This document shows positions 36,236 to 47,956 of a stretch of DNA of 64,000 nucleotides, one piece after another. Positions within the stretch are counted from its first letter, which is position 1; each line of letters starts with the position of its first letter. Under the pieces are notes generated by a model that ran no database searches, was not told where the DNA came from, and was given only the letters and a program-made list of their open reading frames with translations. Both the position numbers and the translations under genes were made by a program. This stretch comes from Calonectria ilicicola (taxonomy: Eukaryota; Ascomycota; Sordariomycetes; Hypocreales; Nectriaceae): positions 1,364,001 to 1,428,000 of the forward strand of contig CP085828.1 in the NCBI GenBank assembly GCA_020809705.1, written 5' to 3'.

Positions 36236-37207
36236 ATGGCGACTCTCGCGACCGCTTCCCGTCTCTGCCTGCGCTCGGCAGCCAAGCCGGCCGTCCCCGC
36301 CGTGCGCGCCCTCAGCACCACTGCCATGCGCCCCGGCAGCGCGACGGCCTCTGCCTACTCGAGCCCCTTCAAGGGTGAGACCAAGGGCACCCAGATCCCC
36401 GACTTCGGTGCCTACGTCTCCAAGAACGGCGAGAACAAGAACAAGCTGTTCTCCTACTTCATGGTCGGCGCCCTCGGTGCCGTCAGTGCCGCTGGTGCCA
36501 AGAGCACTGTGCAAGGTGGGTGGATGTGGTTTTGGAAGCATGCGTAGCCATTGAGCTGCAATTGAAGCTTCCAATGGGCTCCAATGCATCCGCGAGTGTC
36601 AATTGGGCGGTGCTGATGATGTATTTGCAGAGTTCCTGGTGAACATGTCCGCTTCTGCCGACGTTTTGGCCATGGCCAAGGTCGAGGTCGACCTCAGCGC
36701 TATCCCCGAGGGCAAGAACGTAAGTTGTCATGAGACAAAACTCGACATCAAAACGACGACGCTAAACAATTGCAGGTCATCATCAAGTGGCGAGGCAAGC
36801 CCGTCTTCATCCGACACCGAACCCAGGAGGAGATCGACTCCGCCAACAAGGTTAACGTTTCTGCTCTCCGACACCCCGAGACCGATGACGACCGTGTCAA
36901 GAACCCCGAGTGGCTTGTCATGCTTGGTGCGTTATCCTCCAATTTTGAACGGGTTCTGCATTTGTTTCCCAACGATGGGACAGATCCGTCCGCCCGTACA
37001 TAGATACTAACATGTGCTATTTCAGGTGTCTGCACCCACCTGGGTTGTGTCCCCATCGGCGAGGCCGGTGACTACGGCGGTTGGTTCTGCCCTTGCCACG
37101 GTTCTCACTACGACATCTCCGGCAGGATAAGAAAGGGACCCGCTCCCCTCAACCTCGAGATCCCCGAGTACGATTTCCCCGAAGACGGCAAGCTCGTTGT
37201 CGGTTAA
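36236..37207 (+). CDS. rip1: Rieske iron-sulfur subunit of the cytochrome bc1 complex
   Basis: Exons 36236..36515, 36631..36719, 36776..36926 and 37026..37207 give 233 residues. An Arg/Ala/Ser-rich mitochondrial presequence covers about the first 25-40 residues. One membrane anchor follows ([17 protein letters not shown]). The [2Fe-2S] head contains CTHLGC (Cys176, His178) and CPCHGSHY (Cys195, His198) as cluster ligands, with Cys181 and Cys197 as the disulfide pair by family homology. The protein ends EDGKLVVG. It transfers electrons from ubiquinol to cytochrome c1 at the inner mitochondrial membrane (complex III). Intron phases are consistent throughout. Confidence 0.96.
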
Positions 37208-37863
37208 ACAGGTCATGGGTGTAAGAATATTAGGGGGAACATTTCTTGCGATGGAGGAAGCATAGACTGGCGGGGAGAAGATATTTGCCTTGGTGGGCGC
37301 ACCTACTGTTTCTTAGACGTGGCCATGGTCCATTGTATAAAAATAAAACGTCCTAGGAAAGTTCACTTGAAGGGCTGAAAAGGAGGGGTGTGGCATGGAC
37401 CAGTGATCCCATGTGAGAGAAGCTGGCTAATTGATCTTTTTTTTATCCATTTGTATGTTGAAATTATGGTTCGGCCTCAAAACTCCCAAGGCCGTAGTGG
37501 CAACTTTGCCAGAGAAAGACTGTGCCCAGCCTGAACCCAATGGGAGCTTGGTTTAGCGAGCCCGAACTGGAGCACACCAATAATGTTCCTTGGAAAGCGG
37601 TGAAATGACAACAGCTCATTTCGTACGATTTGAGCAAAAATGCCGGGAGTATGGCCTCGATATTTATAACAGGGGGTACTGCTTAAACCCAAGGGCTACC
37701 AAATAAATATATCTATATGCTAGCAAAAGAATATAACATGGGATATGATTCATTACAAAATCATCACAGAACTTGAAAACATTGTAAATGAAGTAAGATG
37801 GACAGCCCGGCTTTTTGTCTTTTTTGTACTCTATACCCTGACAATCCGACTCATTACAATTCA
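37208..37863. other. Convergent intergenic region
   Basis: The 3' flanks of the Rieske and CCT1 genes lie here. AATAAAA at about 37342-37348 could serve as the polyadenylation signal of the Rieske gene. No gene is seen. Confidence 0.6.
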
Positions 37864-39708
37864 TCAGTGACCGTGTCCATCGTCTTCGTCCCTCTGTTCA
37901 GGGTCCAACTTGATCAGGGTATCAATACGCATGATGCTGATGCAAGCCTCGACAGCACTCTTGAGCTGTCGAATCTTGCTAATACTGGGCTCCAGCACAC
38001 CAATCTTCACCTCATCAACGACCTTGCCACGGGCGAGATCCAGACCGTAGTTCTTGTATCCCTTCTTCTTGGCAATAGTCTTTTCATCCTCTTTTCCATC
38101 ACTCTCCTGAAGGCGTTGCGACATGGCGTGCCTTGATCGCAGCTGAGCAACGAGCTCTGCGGCATCCTTGGCAGCGTTCACGGCAAGGGTCTTGGGAATG
38201 ACGAGGAGAGATTGAGCAAACTCGCCAATGGCCAGCTGCTCTCGGGAGCTAACTGTGCTGGCAAACTCCTCCAGGAAAATGTGCAGAGCAGTCTCCACAG
38301 CACCACCTCCAGGGACGATGCTTCCACTCTCAAGAGTTCGCTTAACAGCACAGAGGGAGTCGTGCACTGAGCGCTCCATCTCGTCGAGAGTGAAGTCATT
38401 AGGACCACGGAGAATGCAAGAAGCCGACGAGTGGGACTTGGTTCCCTTGATCAAGATGCACTCGTCATCAGAGATGCGTTCCTGGACAACCTCCTCAGCG
38501 TGGCCGAGGTATGAAGGGTCAAACTTCTCATCACCGTTCAGGTCAGAGAGAGTGCTGAGAAGAGTGGCGCCAGTGGCTCGGGCAATTCGTCGGAGGTCCT
38601 CCTTTTTGCATCTTCTCACACCCATGGCACCCTTCTCGACAAAGGTCTTCAGTACCAAGTCATCAATACCCTTGGTGGTGAGGATAACGTTAGCTCCCGC
38701 CTTTAGGATCATGTCCACCCTCTCGAGAATCATGCCGGATTCACGTGCTCGAATTTGCTCAAGCTGCTGGGGGTCATCGACGGTAATCTGAACACCAAGC
38801 TTCATACGCTCCTTTTGAAGGTTCATGTCCAGAACGGCAATCTTGGCGTCTTGGATGCGAGTAGGCATGGCTTGCGAAGCGACAGTGCAGTTCAAGGCAT
38901 AACCCTTAACTAAGATCGACTCCAAGGTGCTCTTTCCATGGGCCTTGAGGATGTTCACAGCTTTCACGGGGTATTTGGTCTCGTTGCGGTTGTTGGTAGT
39001 CTTGACGGCCTGCATGGCATCAACGACCATGTTGGCAAAAAAGTCGGAGTCGGCACCAATAATCTTGCTAGACATGGAGGTCTTGGCGATGTTGAGGAGG
39101 GACTCTCGACCGAGGTTTTCCACTTTGATGCTAACATTCTCGTTGAGGTACTTGACGGCTTCTCGCAGGGCAAGTCGGTAACCGGTAATGATGGTGGTAG
39201 GGTGTATACGGTTCTTCATCAAGTCGTTGCCTCGACGCAATAGCTCAGCGGCGATGAGGACAACAGAGGTGGTGCCGTCACCGACTTCTCTGTCTTGCTG
39301 ATGGGCAAGATCGACGAGGATCTTTCCGGCGGGGTGTTCGACGTCGAGGAGACTGAGGATCGTAGCGCCATCGTTGGTGACGGTCACATCCTGGCTTCAG
39401 TGTGAGGAGGCAAGCCATTATCATGTCGGGGACCAAAAGGAGTAGCTTACACCGATCTCGTCCACCATCATCTTATCAAGACCACTGGGACCGAAGGAGC
39501 TCTTCACCACGTTTGCGATGGCCTGGGTAGCGAGGACTATAGCACAAGTCGGTCAGCGTCTTCTTCATCACCGCCGCCATCATGGCCCCCCCACATGCCC
39601 CCTAACACTGGGAGACGTACCATTCTGATCACGGATATCTGAACCAGAAATCTTCTGGCCACCAAGGAAAAGGGTGCCATTTCGGGGCTGCTCGAATAAG
39701 GCAGCCAT
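37864..39708 (-). CDS. cct1: T-complex protein 1 subunit alpha (CCT1/TCP1 chaperonin)
   Basis: Three exons, complement(37864..39390, 39451..39536, 39621..39708), give 566 residues. The first two exons supply [18 protein letters not shown] and [17 protein letters not shown], the apical group II chaperonin start. The ATP-site phrase GDGTTS (about 95-100) and NDGATIL precede the apical domain. GGGAVE and the C-terminal RIDTLIKL are also in place, and the tail ends DEDDGHGH. With seven sister subunits it forms the cytosolic TRiC/CCT ring that folds actin and tubulin. CCT1 rather than another subunit is indicated by the N-terminus and the [16 protein letters not shown] segment. Confidence 0.94.
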
Positions 39709-40407
39709 GTTTGCAGCTTTTTTGGTCGTTGACGTGGAATGGCGGCTGCGTCAACGTTTGGGGAGCGGAGCGGAATTGCGAAGCGTCTGGAAATTCTGCC
39801 AGGCTCCAGAAGCTGTGAAGCTCCTCCGTTGCGGGTGTGGTTGGTGCCCCTCGACTTTTTTGTCGGAGGGGTGCGTTGTTCCGGCGCCGGGGGGGCTCCC
39901 GAGCGATGGGCAGGCAGGTACCAGGGGGTGGCAGCGAGGGAGGTACCTCCCTCCAGGGCCGCCGCACTCTATCCAGTACCTTCCATTGAGCAGCAGCTGT
40001 CAGCGGACAACGCCTGTGCCAGTGCACGGGCCACAGCGCGACACCACAGCAGCAGCAGCTGGGAATAACTTGTGCAGCAGGGCTCCCTTCCCCATGTGCC
40101 CCGCCATTGGCCAGGCGTCAAAATTGGGCTGGATTTTTTCCCAGGTTTTGGCGATTGGCATCGGTGCCCCTCCTTCCTGGCCCCAAGACACAGTTGAGAT
40201 AGCGGGGCACTGCACAACCGGGAGTGACTCCGCGTCGACTCATATCTTTCTTCTCCTTCTACACCAGATATCCCGCCTTTCTTCTTCTTTCTTCTTTTTT
40301 TCTTCGTTGTGATACCTGCGTCTTCCAAAAGTTTCACAGGCTGCTAGCATAGCCTTGGTTCTTCTTTTTCTTCAACCACAGCTGAATTACACTCCGATTG
40401 CGCTACC
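39709..40407. promoter_or_regulatory. Bidirectional promoter region, CCT1 and prolyl-tRNA synthetase
   Basis: These 699 bases separate two divergent housekeeping start codons. The ProRS side ends in a CT-rich stretch (about 40250-40380) typical of fungal transcription starts. No defined operator was identified. Confidence 0.6.
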
Positions 40408-42131
40408 ATGTCCGAGAACGCCCCCGCCGAGCCATCCAAGAGCGCCTTGAAGAAGGCCGAGAAGCAGGCTCGTCTGGCCGCTGAGAAGGCTGCTAAGGCC
40501 GCCAAGCAGGCCAGCCTCCCCGTTGTCGGTGGCAAGAAGACCGACGACATCATTGGTATCACCGTTTCCAAAGCCGACAACTTTCCACAATGGTACCAAG
40601 AGGTCGTCCTCAAGGCCGAGATGGTCGAGTACTACCAGGAAATCTCTGGCTTCTTCATTCTTCGTCCCTTGTCTATGCACATCTGGAACGAGATCCGAAA
40701 ATGGTTCCAGGCCCACATTGAGGAGATGGGTGTTGAGGAGACCAACTTCCCCATTTTCCTGTCCAGCAAGTCGCTTGAGAAGGAGAAGGACCACGTTGAA
40801 GGCTTTGCTCCCGAACTTGCTTGGGTCACCAAGGCGTAAGTACCTCCTTTATTATATCTTGTCTGCAGTTTCTCTGACAACTTGTTAGTGGTGACAAGGA
40901 CCTCGAGGTTCCCGTCGCTGTTCGTCCCACCTCAGAAGCCGTCATGTACCCCTACTACAGCAAGTGGATTCGCAGCCACCGAGATCTTCCTTTCCGACTC
41001 AACCAGTGGAACTCTGTCGTCCGTTGGGAGGCTAAGCAGACCACCCCCTTCCTCCGAACTCGAGAGTTTTTGTGGCAGGAAGGTCACACTGCCCATCTGA
41101 CTGAGGAGCTTGCCGGAAAGGAGGTTCTGGAGATTCTCGAACTCTACGCTGGTGTCTACGAGCAACTTCTTGCCGTTCCCGTTGTCCGAGGCCGAAAGAC
41201 TGAGAATGAGAAGTTCGCTGGTGGATACTACACCACCACCGTTGAGGGTTACATTCCCTCCAACGGCCGTGGCATTCAGGGTGCCACTTCCCACGCTCTG
41301 GGCCAGAACTTCAGCAAGATGTTCGACATCACAGTTGAGGACCCTGCTAACAAGGGTTCCCACATCAATGTCTGGCAGAACTCTTGGGGTCTCTCGACCC
41401 GTGTCATTGGTGTCATGGTCATGATTCACGGTGACGACAAGGGTCTTGTCCTCCCTCCCCGTGTAGCCAAGATTCAGACCGTCATCATCCCCGTCGGTAT
41501 CAACAAGAACACTACCCCTGACGACCGTAAGAAGCACGAAGACCAGGTCGATGAGATTCGATCCACTCTTAAGAAGGCCGGAGTGCGCGTTGAGTCTGAC
41601 TGGCGTGAGGGTTACACTCCTGCCTGGAAGTTCAACGACTGGGAGCTCCGAGGTGTCCCTCTGCGACTTGAGTTTGGTCCCAAGGATGCGGCCAAGGAGG
41701 TTGTCAGCTTTGCCCGACGAGACACCGGTGAGAAGGGTGTCATCCCCTTGGCGGATATTGCTACCAAGATTCCTGAGCTCCTGGAGACTATCCAGAGCGA
41801 CATGTACAACAAGGCCGATGCCGCCTTCCGCGAGCACCGTATCCAGATTACCAAGTGGGATGATGTTCTCCCTGCTCTTGACAACAAGAACGTTGTGCTC
41901 ATCCCTTTCTGTGGTGAGCCCAAGTGTGAAGACCGCATCAAGGAGCTCACCACCCGCACCGACGATCAGCCCGATGTTCCTGAAGGCCAGAAGGCTGCAA
42001 CCATGGGTATGAAGAGTCTGTGCGTTCCTTTTGAGCAGCCTGAGGGCATTGTCTCCGGTGAGACCAAATGTCTCAACCCTGAGTGCGAACGCCACGCCGA
42101 CAAGTGGACCATGTTCGGACGAAGCTACTAG
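40408..42131 (+). CDS. Prolyl-tRNA synthetase, cytosolic (eukaryotic/archaeal type)
   Basis: Two exons, 40408..40835 and 40889..42131, give 556 residues. An Ala/Lys-rich N-terminal extension (SALKKAEKQARLAAEKAAKAAKQ) precedes the class II catalytic core. Motif 2 is seen as FRLNQWNSVVRWE, and the proline-binding/ATP region as RPTSEAVMYPYY and TREFLWQEGHTAH. The anticodon-binding domain begins near LVLPPRVAKIQTVIIPVG. The C-terminal zinc-like domain contains paired cysteines (CGEPKCEDR and CLNPECE) and ends in GRSY, the expected Tyr terminus of this ProRS class. It charges tRNA-Pro for cytosolic translation. No editing (INS) domain is present, as usual for this type. Confidence 0.94.
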
Positions 42132-42368
42132 AAGATGTGCAACAAGAGGTGATTTTTGGTGGGGAGCAAGAGGAGTTGGCCTGGAATGTTTATGATACTC
42201 ATGTGTGATTGGTTACGCCCTATGCGTCTATGACAAAGGATTTGAGAAAGGAGAGCGATTCCCGGGGAAAATAAAGTATAAAAAGTAGCTAGATCGAAGG
42301 GTATATATTTATGAATAAATCATCCATGATTTGCCCTCGTACATATTCGCACACTCTGTGTTTACTAT

Positions 42369-43511
42369 CTAGCACCATGCAAACTTTTCATTAGCAACCC
42401 ACTCGACCTCATCAACAGAACCTTCTCCAAACCATTGCAGACTAGCAATGTTGTTGTCCTCTCTAACCTTGTACTGGGCACCTAACTCTTCAATACCCTC
42501 GGCCACTTTCCTCACTCTCTCGCCAGGATTCCAGATTTCAGCTTTGGCACACAACCACTCGGGAGCTTCCTTTTGTGCGATGCTTACAATAGCCTTGATC
42601 CCCTTTGCCAGCTCTTCATCAGAGATACTTTCGTCCTCGATCCTGAAACGGACGAAATACAGAGTGTTTTTCTCTGGCTTTGCCTTTCCGCCATAGAAAG
42701 AGCGAGTCCAGATGGCCCAGAGTCGCGAGTCAGGGCGATCAGTGGGGGTATATATGGCACCTCGAATAGAGGGTGTCTTGGAGAAGATGTTTTTGCACAT
42801 AAACTCTTCGCGCAAAAGATGCCATTGCAAGGTTTCTAGGTCTGGCAAGACAGCAGCACGGGTTTTTAATGAGGGTTTTGAGATTTGTTCTCGCAGTAGT
42901 TCCCCATCTTTAGCTGTTAGGGAGGGGAGATCGTCGTAGTTGATAATCTTGAGGTTACCATCAGGATTAATTAAGGAATTTGCAATGGGGAATTCAAGCC
43001 ATGTGCTCTCAAATGGCTTCCACCCGACTGTGTTGTAGAAAGTCTTGCCTACATCTGACCATAGCACAGAAAATACTGCATCTCCTTGCTTCTTTTCCTG
43101 CATTGCGCGCAAGTGTTCGGCAAAAAGGGCCATCATTTTTCGTGCGTATCCTTTTCCTCGACACTCGGGAAAAGTAAAAACACTGGCAACGCCATAGGAC
43201 GTCACTTCCTTGGTGACGCCATTTTTGTCAGCAACAAGTGCCTTTTTCTTATAGCTTTCAAAGCTAGAGAGAATAGGTCGGTTGTCTGGAGCTTGGGTTC
43301 CATCAGTGAGGATCCAAGACACCATTCCGCCGTTGCCAGAAAGGGGCAAGTCGAGAAAACTCGCTTCACGGTGGAGGTATTCATCCATTGGAAGAGCAGA
43401 CCCCCAGAGATAATGGTTGCCTTCCCATGTTCGTTGACGTTCCGCGTCAGTTGGGTGAGTCAGAATGATGGAAGGGGAAGAGACCGCCGGAAGGTTATCG
43501 TGGGCAGCCAT
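42369..43511 (-). CDS. GNAT-family acetyltransferase, LYC1-like
   Basis: A single exon; I chose the ATG at 43511 (380 residues, MAAHDNLPAVSS) over one 13 codons upstream because the conserved text begins soon after it. The GNAT acetyl-CoA loop is visible in SVFTFPECRGKGYARKMMALFAEHL (RGKGYA). The substrate-side phrases LWSDVGKTFYNTVGWKPF and the C-terminal WNPGERVRKVAEGI match proteins annotated as lysine acetyltransferase LYC1. In Yarrowia LYC1 acetylates free lysine in lysine catabolism. Whether this protein acts on lysine or another amine is not readable here. The 3' flank of ProRS converges on it. Confidence 0.8.
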   Translation of the reverse strand: MAAHDNLPAVSSPSIILTHPTDAERQRTWEGNHYLWGSALPMDEYLHREASFLDLPLSGNGGMVSWILTDGTQAPDNRPILSSFESYKKKALVADKNGVTKEVTSYGVASVFTFPECRGKGYARKMMALFAEHLRAMQEKKQGDAVFSVLWSDVGKTFYNTVGWKPFESTWLEFPIANSLINPDGNLKIINYDDLPSLTAKDGELLREQISKPSLKTRAAVLPDLETLQWHLLREEFMCKNIFSKTPSIRGAIYTPTDRPDSRLWAIWTRSFYGGKAKPEKNTLYFVRFRIEDESISDEELAKGIKAIVSIAQKEAPEWLCAKAEIWNPGERVRKVAEGIEELGAQYKVREDNNIASLQWFGEGSVDEVEWVANEKFAWC

Positions 43512-44399
43512 GATGAGTGCAATTGAAGGACTGAAAGAAGAGTTTGTCAATAAGAATAAAGGACGTCGTTTTCCCGTTCTTATTTGTGGGTTCGTCCAAG
43601 TTTATAGTGTCGAGTTGAGTCTTAATTGCGAAAGTCTCGCCGGTGAGTCAATCTATAATTACCGGCAAGCTGATCATGGAAGTGCCGCCCTTTGGGCGAC
43701 AAGTGTGCCCCGCCCCCACCTTGTTACTTCTCCATTGTTGTTGTCGGTGGGGTCCGAAGAGATAAAGTTGCCAATGGTGCCAGCTCAGAGGACTTGTCTA
43801 AGTCCGATGCACGACATAAATTATTGTCTTAGGTATGGGGAGTCTGAGTTGATAGGACATAAATAATTGCGGGATCCGATTTCAGAAAGGATTGCCGACA
43901 TTCTCATTCATCCCAAAGAAATTCGCCGAGGTGTGTTTAGGGCCCTTTAGGCCAAAAATTATAGAATATGTGTATATAATTTCAAGTTATATAAAATCAA
44001 GAGAATTGGGAGCTAAGGAATACCTGAGTTTGTGGTTGGTCAATCTTAGTTGATTGAAAAGTCAGTTGCTATTCAAGTAGTGAGAAATCGTAGATTTCTA
44101 ATGTATTGTAGACTTGGCATAATTAGGTCAATGGTAAACTCATGACATTTGAGTAAGAAACCAATGCGTTGAATTTGTTAGTTATTAAATAAATATTTTT
44201 ATACGCCAATTGGAAATAGCCAATTAATATGTTTGCACATCTTCTTTGTTGAAATTGTAGTCATGATCCAAGTTAACCTGGCTTTGGTGGGGTACAGGGT
44301 GGTTGGCCGCCACTTGAAGAGGGGCAGGCGGACAAAACTTCCAACGGCGACCTGCAAAACCGAGGCTCACGTTTACCTCATTAACCACAGCTTCTCGGT
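43512..44399. other. Divergent, AT-rich intergenic region
   Basis: It lies between the LYC1-like gene (minus) and PSF2 (plus). The part at 43950-44230 is distinctly AT-rich without a recognisable element. No gene is seen. Confidence 0.55.
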
Positions 44400-45222
44400 A
44401 TGGCCCTGCCGCTTCCCTCGGGGCTGGTGCCCTCGGAGGTGTCCTTTCTCTGCGAAATGGAGCTTGTCACTGTCGTCCCCCGCCAGCGACTCGACAGCAT
44501 TGATCTTCTCTCGGTGAGCGCGTCTGGCGCGTGTCATGCCATGGCTGGCCCGTACATGTATTCTAATAAGATCGGCTTAGGGTTCGACGCCGATTCTCCG
44601 TCCGCCGCACCGAAGTAATCTGCCCTTGTGGCTTGCGCTGCTGCTCAAGAAGCAGCGCAGGGCGAGTATCCTCGCCCCGCCGTGGCTATATCCCGACTCT
44701 TTGCGCGAAATCGTCCACCACGAGACGAAGATCGATACCCAGGGATGGGCCCCGCCACCACCTCCTCCTGCGCGAGCCGATAGCCAAGGAAACGCTCGGC
44801 GAATAAATTCTGCAGATGACGATTTCGTCCTTTCACCGCCGTTCCTACCGTCCTGTACAGCAGACGCGCCGTCGGGAGCCCTTCCATATCACTGGTTTGA
44901 ACTCGCAGAGATGCTCCTCGCACATGCAGCGGACGATGTCCCTAATTCGGCCGAAGTACGATCCCTGCTACGTGATTTGCAGGAGGTGAGAGCAGCCAAG
45001 ATGCGCTCGAGTACAGCAGAGCTGGAGAAGGGCGTTGACGGCGTCATGAGCTTGCGAGGTGTTGGTGCAATGGAGCTTGCTGAGAGTCGGGGATTCGTCA
45101 CAGGCGTTGTTGACGGTGTTAGAAAAGTTGGCGCAAGTAGTGAAGCTAAACGTCGCGAAGACGAAGCAAGAGGTGGAATGGAGGGTGGAGACGATGACAG
45201 CGACGATGAGATGGTTCTGTGA
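44400..45222 (+). CDS. psf2: DNA replication complex GINS subunit Psf2
   Basis: Exons 44400..44513 and 44581..45222 give 251 residues. The start [38 protein letters not shown] is the classic Psf2 opening. After the 67-nt intron, [31 protein letters not shown] continues it. [12 protein letters not shown] and [17 protein letters not shown] match the C-terminal helical core. The tail is acidic ([12 protein letters not shown]). GINS with Cdc45 and MCM2-7 forms the replicative helicase. The segment about 100-130 (Pro-rich, then [10 protein letters not shown]) is longer than in yeast, a common filamentous-fungal insertion. Confidence 0.93.
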
Positions 45223-45806
45223 TCGGGAACTTGATGAACTACAAATGGATGCCACACAGGCAACCGTGTGGCCTTATACGAACACAAACCATACATGGGA
45301 TCGGGAGCGAAGGATATTGACGGCCAAGCACAAAAGTAAGCTTGACCCATTCACATTATTTCAGAATGACTAAGTCTAATAACCAAAGCCCAAACCCTAA
45401 CACCATCTACGCCTCGCCATATCATGCTATTTTTTATTCTTCAAAAACGTCTCTCTGGTTAACCTTAAAGGATGGGTTCTCATGTTGTACCCGACTGAAG
45501 GATCCAAAGTATCCGCCGGGCGAGACCCCTCTGTTAGACTTGTCTCTGCCTTGATCCACCTCCTTTTCCTCTGCTAAGTCTCCCGAAGTGTCGAGCTGTT
45601 CGTTTTCATGTCCAAAGCATTTATGGTAACCCCTTTACCGTTTGGTATGGCACCCATGGCAGATTTTTCGAGAGCAATGGTGGACCTGGAGGTCGTCCAA
45701 GCCAAGCGGATTACGCTGTTCGTACCAGTCATAATTAAACCATGGCAAATTTGGAGATCCATGAAGCGCAGTGATGTCGGCATCTCAAACCTTTCACGTT
45801 TTTGTG
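45223..45806. other. Convergent intergenic region
   Basis: The 3' flanks of PSF2 and of the disordered orphan gene lie here. Nothing coding or repeated is recognised. Confidence 0.55.
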
Positions 45807-47252
45807 TTAATTGCAGTTAACTGAGAGTTGAGATTGGGACCACCGATAAATACTGCTCAGGAAATAGGAACTGCCCTTATTCCCCCGAGTCTCTGACGAC
45901 TTCGTCTTTTGCTTTTTATTGGAGCTCTGTGGATGCACTGAGGGTGATCGACGTTTTGTATCATAAAAGAAAAGATTTCCTCCTGGGGGCCGGCGGTCTT
46001 CGTCTGTGTCATCTTTGAATTTTCTCTTCTGTGTTGAGCAACCCGATGATGATGAGGAGCTCTGGTTCTCCTCTTCCTCCACATCCTCGTCATCGCTTGA
46101 CTCCCATGGTCTTGGGGGTAGAATTGACGGCTTGCCTCTATATAGGCGAACGCGGTTTCGTTGGTTGGGAGCTTCATCCTGGTTCATGCCTCTTTCTGGA
46201 CTGTTACCACGCGACTCACCTCCGGTGTCATTGCCGTCCACGCTATTGTCGCTTGCGTGGTTAGTGCTAGCTTCATCCTCAGCCAAGTGGCTGTTGCTCA
46301 AGTCATCGTTGCTAAGGCTACCCGTTTCTGAGATGGGCTTAAATTTGTCGCTAAATTTTGGGCCCTCTAGACTTGTGAATGCAGCTCTGGGGTACACTGG
46401 GGGGGCGAAAAGATTGCCCGTTTGCAAGCACTCATTAGTCGAATTACTTTCGCATTCGTCGTTTTTGGGCTGACTGGCTGGAGGATCAGCTATATGATGA
46501 AGTTCTTCGTCGCACTCAGATTCTGTCTTTATGCGTGAATTTGTCGAGGAGTTACTGGGAATTGTTATTGCTTGTTCGATATTCTCTGTATGATTCACTG
46601 AAATTCTGTTGGTTGTGAAGTTGATTTCGTCTTTTGGGACTAGGTGACTTTCAGCATTGTTTCCGGCGTCTAACCTAGGTTTCAACTCACTTGAGTTGTT
46701 ACTGATGGGTATGATTTCATTGAGAGGTGGAATTGAATTGCCGCTACTCGACGTTCCTTCTGGACTTTTGCTATTTCCATTTGGCGTGCTGCCGTCTGAG
46801 ATCCCATCTGGTGTACTGTTTTTCGAATCACTGGACTCAGGGCTGCGATTCGAAGCATTACTGGAGTCAAAGCTGCTTTGGTTGCCAGATGCAGGAATGG
46901 GGCTGGTAGGGCTTGGGGATAACTCGGTTTTGATGTTAACGTTGATGGAATCCATGCTTGTCAGAGTACTGAGCTCGCTTAGAACTGAGTTTTCGTCTGA
47001 ATTAAGATGCTGAGAGAGAGCTGCCGGAGGAACCTGGATGATGGCGGCGGTGGTGGTATGTTGAAGTCTTTCTCGAACTTGGGAGGAAGTGATACCCTCT
47101 GGATCTGGACTAAGGGAATCGATCGCTACTCCTCTGTGGTCTAATCCATTCATTAACCGAGGAGCATTGGGAAGTCTCGATCGAGCTCGAGTCTGTCGCA
47201 TGGAGAATGGTGGCTGCTGCGATGCCCGGCGCGTTGTGGATGCGGAATTCAT
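45807..47252 (-). CDS. Disordered Ser/Asn-rich orphan protein
   Basis: One open frame; I take the ATG at 47252 (MNSASTTRRAS..., 481 residues), although a start seven codons upstream is possible. The protein is almost wholly low-complexity: Ser, Asn, Pro and acidic residues, with an acidic patch (SSDDEDVEEEENQSSSSSSG) followed by basic runs (TQKRKFKDD, NKKQKTK) that could act as nuclear signals. No domain, signal peptide or membrane helix is visible. Its length and bias make a real but fast-evolving gene likely. I cannot name it, and a spliced 3' end cannot be excluded. Confidence 0.5.
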   Translation of the reverse strand: MNSASTTRRASQQPPFSMRQTRARSRLPNAPRLMNGLDHRGVAIDSLSPDPEGITSSQVRERLQHTTTAAIIQVPPAALSQHLNSDENSVLSELSTLTSMDSINVNIKTELSPSPTSPIPASGNQSSFDSSNASNRSPESSDSKNSTPDGISDGSTPNGNSKSPEGTSSSGNSIPPLNEIIPISNNSSELKPRLDAGNNAESHLVPKDEINFTTNRISVNHTENIEQAITIPSNSSTNSRIKTESECDEELHHIADPPASQPKNDECESNSTNECLQTGNLFAPPVYPRAAFTSLEGPKFSDKFKPISETGSLSNDDLSNSHLAEDEASTNHASDNSVDGNDTGGESRGNSPERGMNQDEAPNQRNRVRLYRGKPSILPPRPWESSDDEDVEEEENQSSSSSSGCSTQKRKFKDDTDEDRRPPGGNLFFYDTKRRSPSVHPQSSNKKQKTKSSETRGNKGSSYFLSSIYRWSQSQLSVNCN

Positions 47253-47956
47253 AGATGCTATATAGCTATGCAAATATCTAATGAAGTGAGTCGCTGAATT
47301 ATGGAAGAGAAATGATACATCTATGGTTTTTGGACCTTAACAACTTTCGCTACTTTTATGGAAGCACCAGACAATGAACATTATGTAGAGGACAAAGGCA
47401 TATGGGAACGAACAAGCAAAGCATTGTAAATGTTGCGAGAGAAGCTGGACTCTCTATGTATAGGGTCCTCTTTGTGCGCTATCTGATTATATTAGAGGCG
47501 TGTTGATCGGAAGGCTCCTTTGATCGAGACAAGGTTGAACACCTTCATCTGTTCCTGTCCCCTACCAAGGTGCAGCCTATGAGCCTAACTCAACGCACCG
47601 TCTTTCCAACTAGCGCTAACTATGTCAGGGCGAGGCTGGCAAGGTGCTTATCAGCGGACTTTGTCCCGCTAAATCCATGCCAGTGCTGCCCCCGCGATCC
47701 ACTCAAAACACCCCGGACCTGCGCCACAGGCCCATGCGGTGGGCCGGTTGCTGGGGCCGATTGGCCTGTTATGGTGGGTTGCGTCACACTGTCACAAGAC
47801 CGACCGTCCATGTCGGAGCTCAAATGGTGCCTTGCGACAGCTCCAGCCGGTCATCTTCCGTTTGTAACCTTCATCCTTCTCCATCTCCAACCCTCACCAG
47901 CTCCTTGAATTGCATCTTATTCCCTCACATTCTGCATCTTTACATCGTGCGACATT
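47253..47956. other. Divergent promoter region
   Basis: It separates the disordered orphan (minus) from the aminopeptidase gene (plus). The last ~100 bases before the aminopeptidase start are C/T-rich. No further feature is seen. Confidence 0.55.

Noticed and set aside
39674..40312. 212-codon plus-strand open frame between CCT1 and ProRS
   Set aside because: It overlaps the first CCT1 exon and the shared promoter, and shows no protein-like features.
40932..42095. 387-codon open frame antisense to prolyl-tRNA synthetase
   Set aside because: It mirrors the codon bias of the real gene on the other strand and has no domain; the sense protein is unambiguous.
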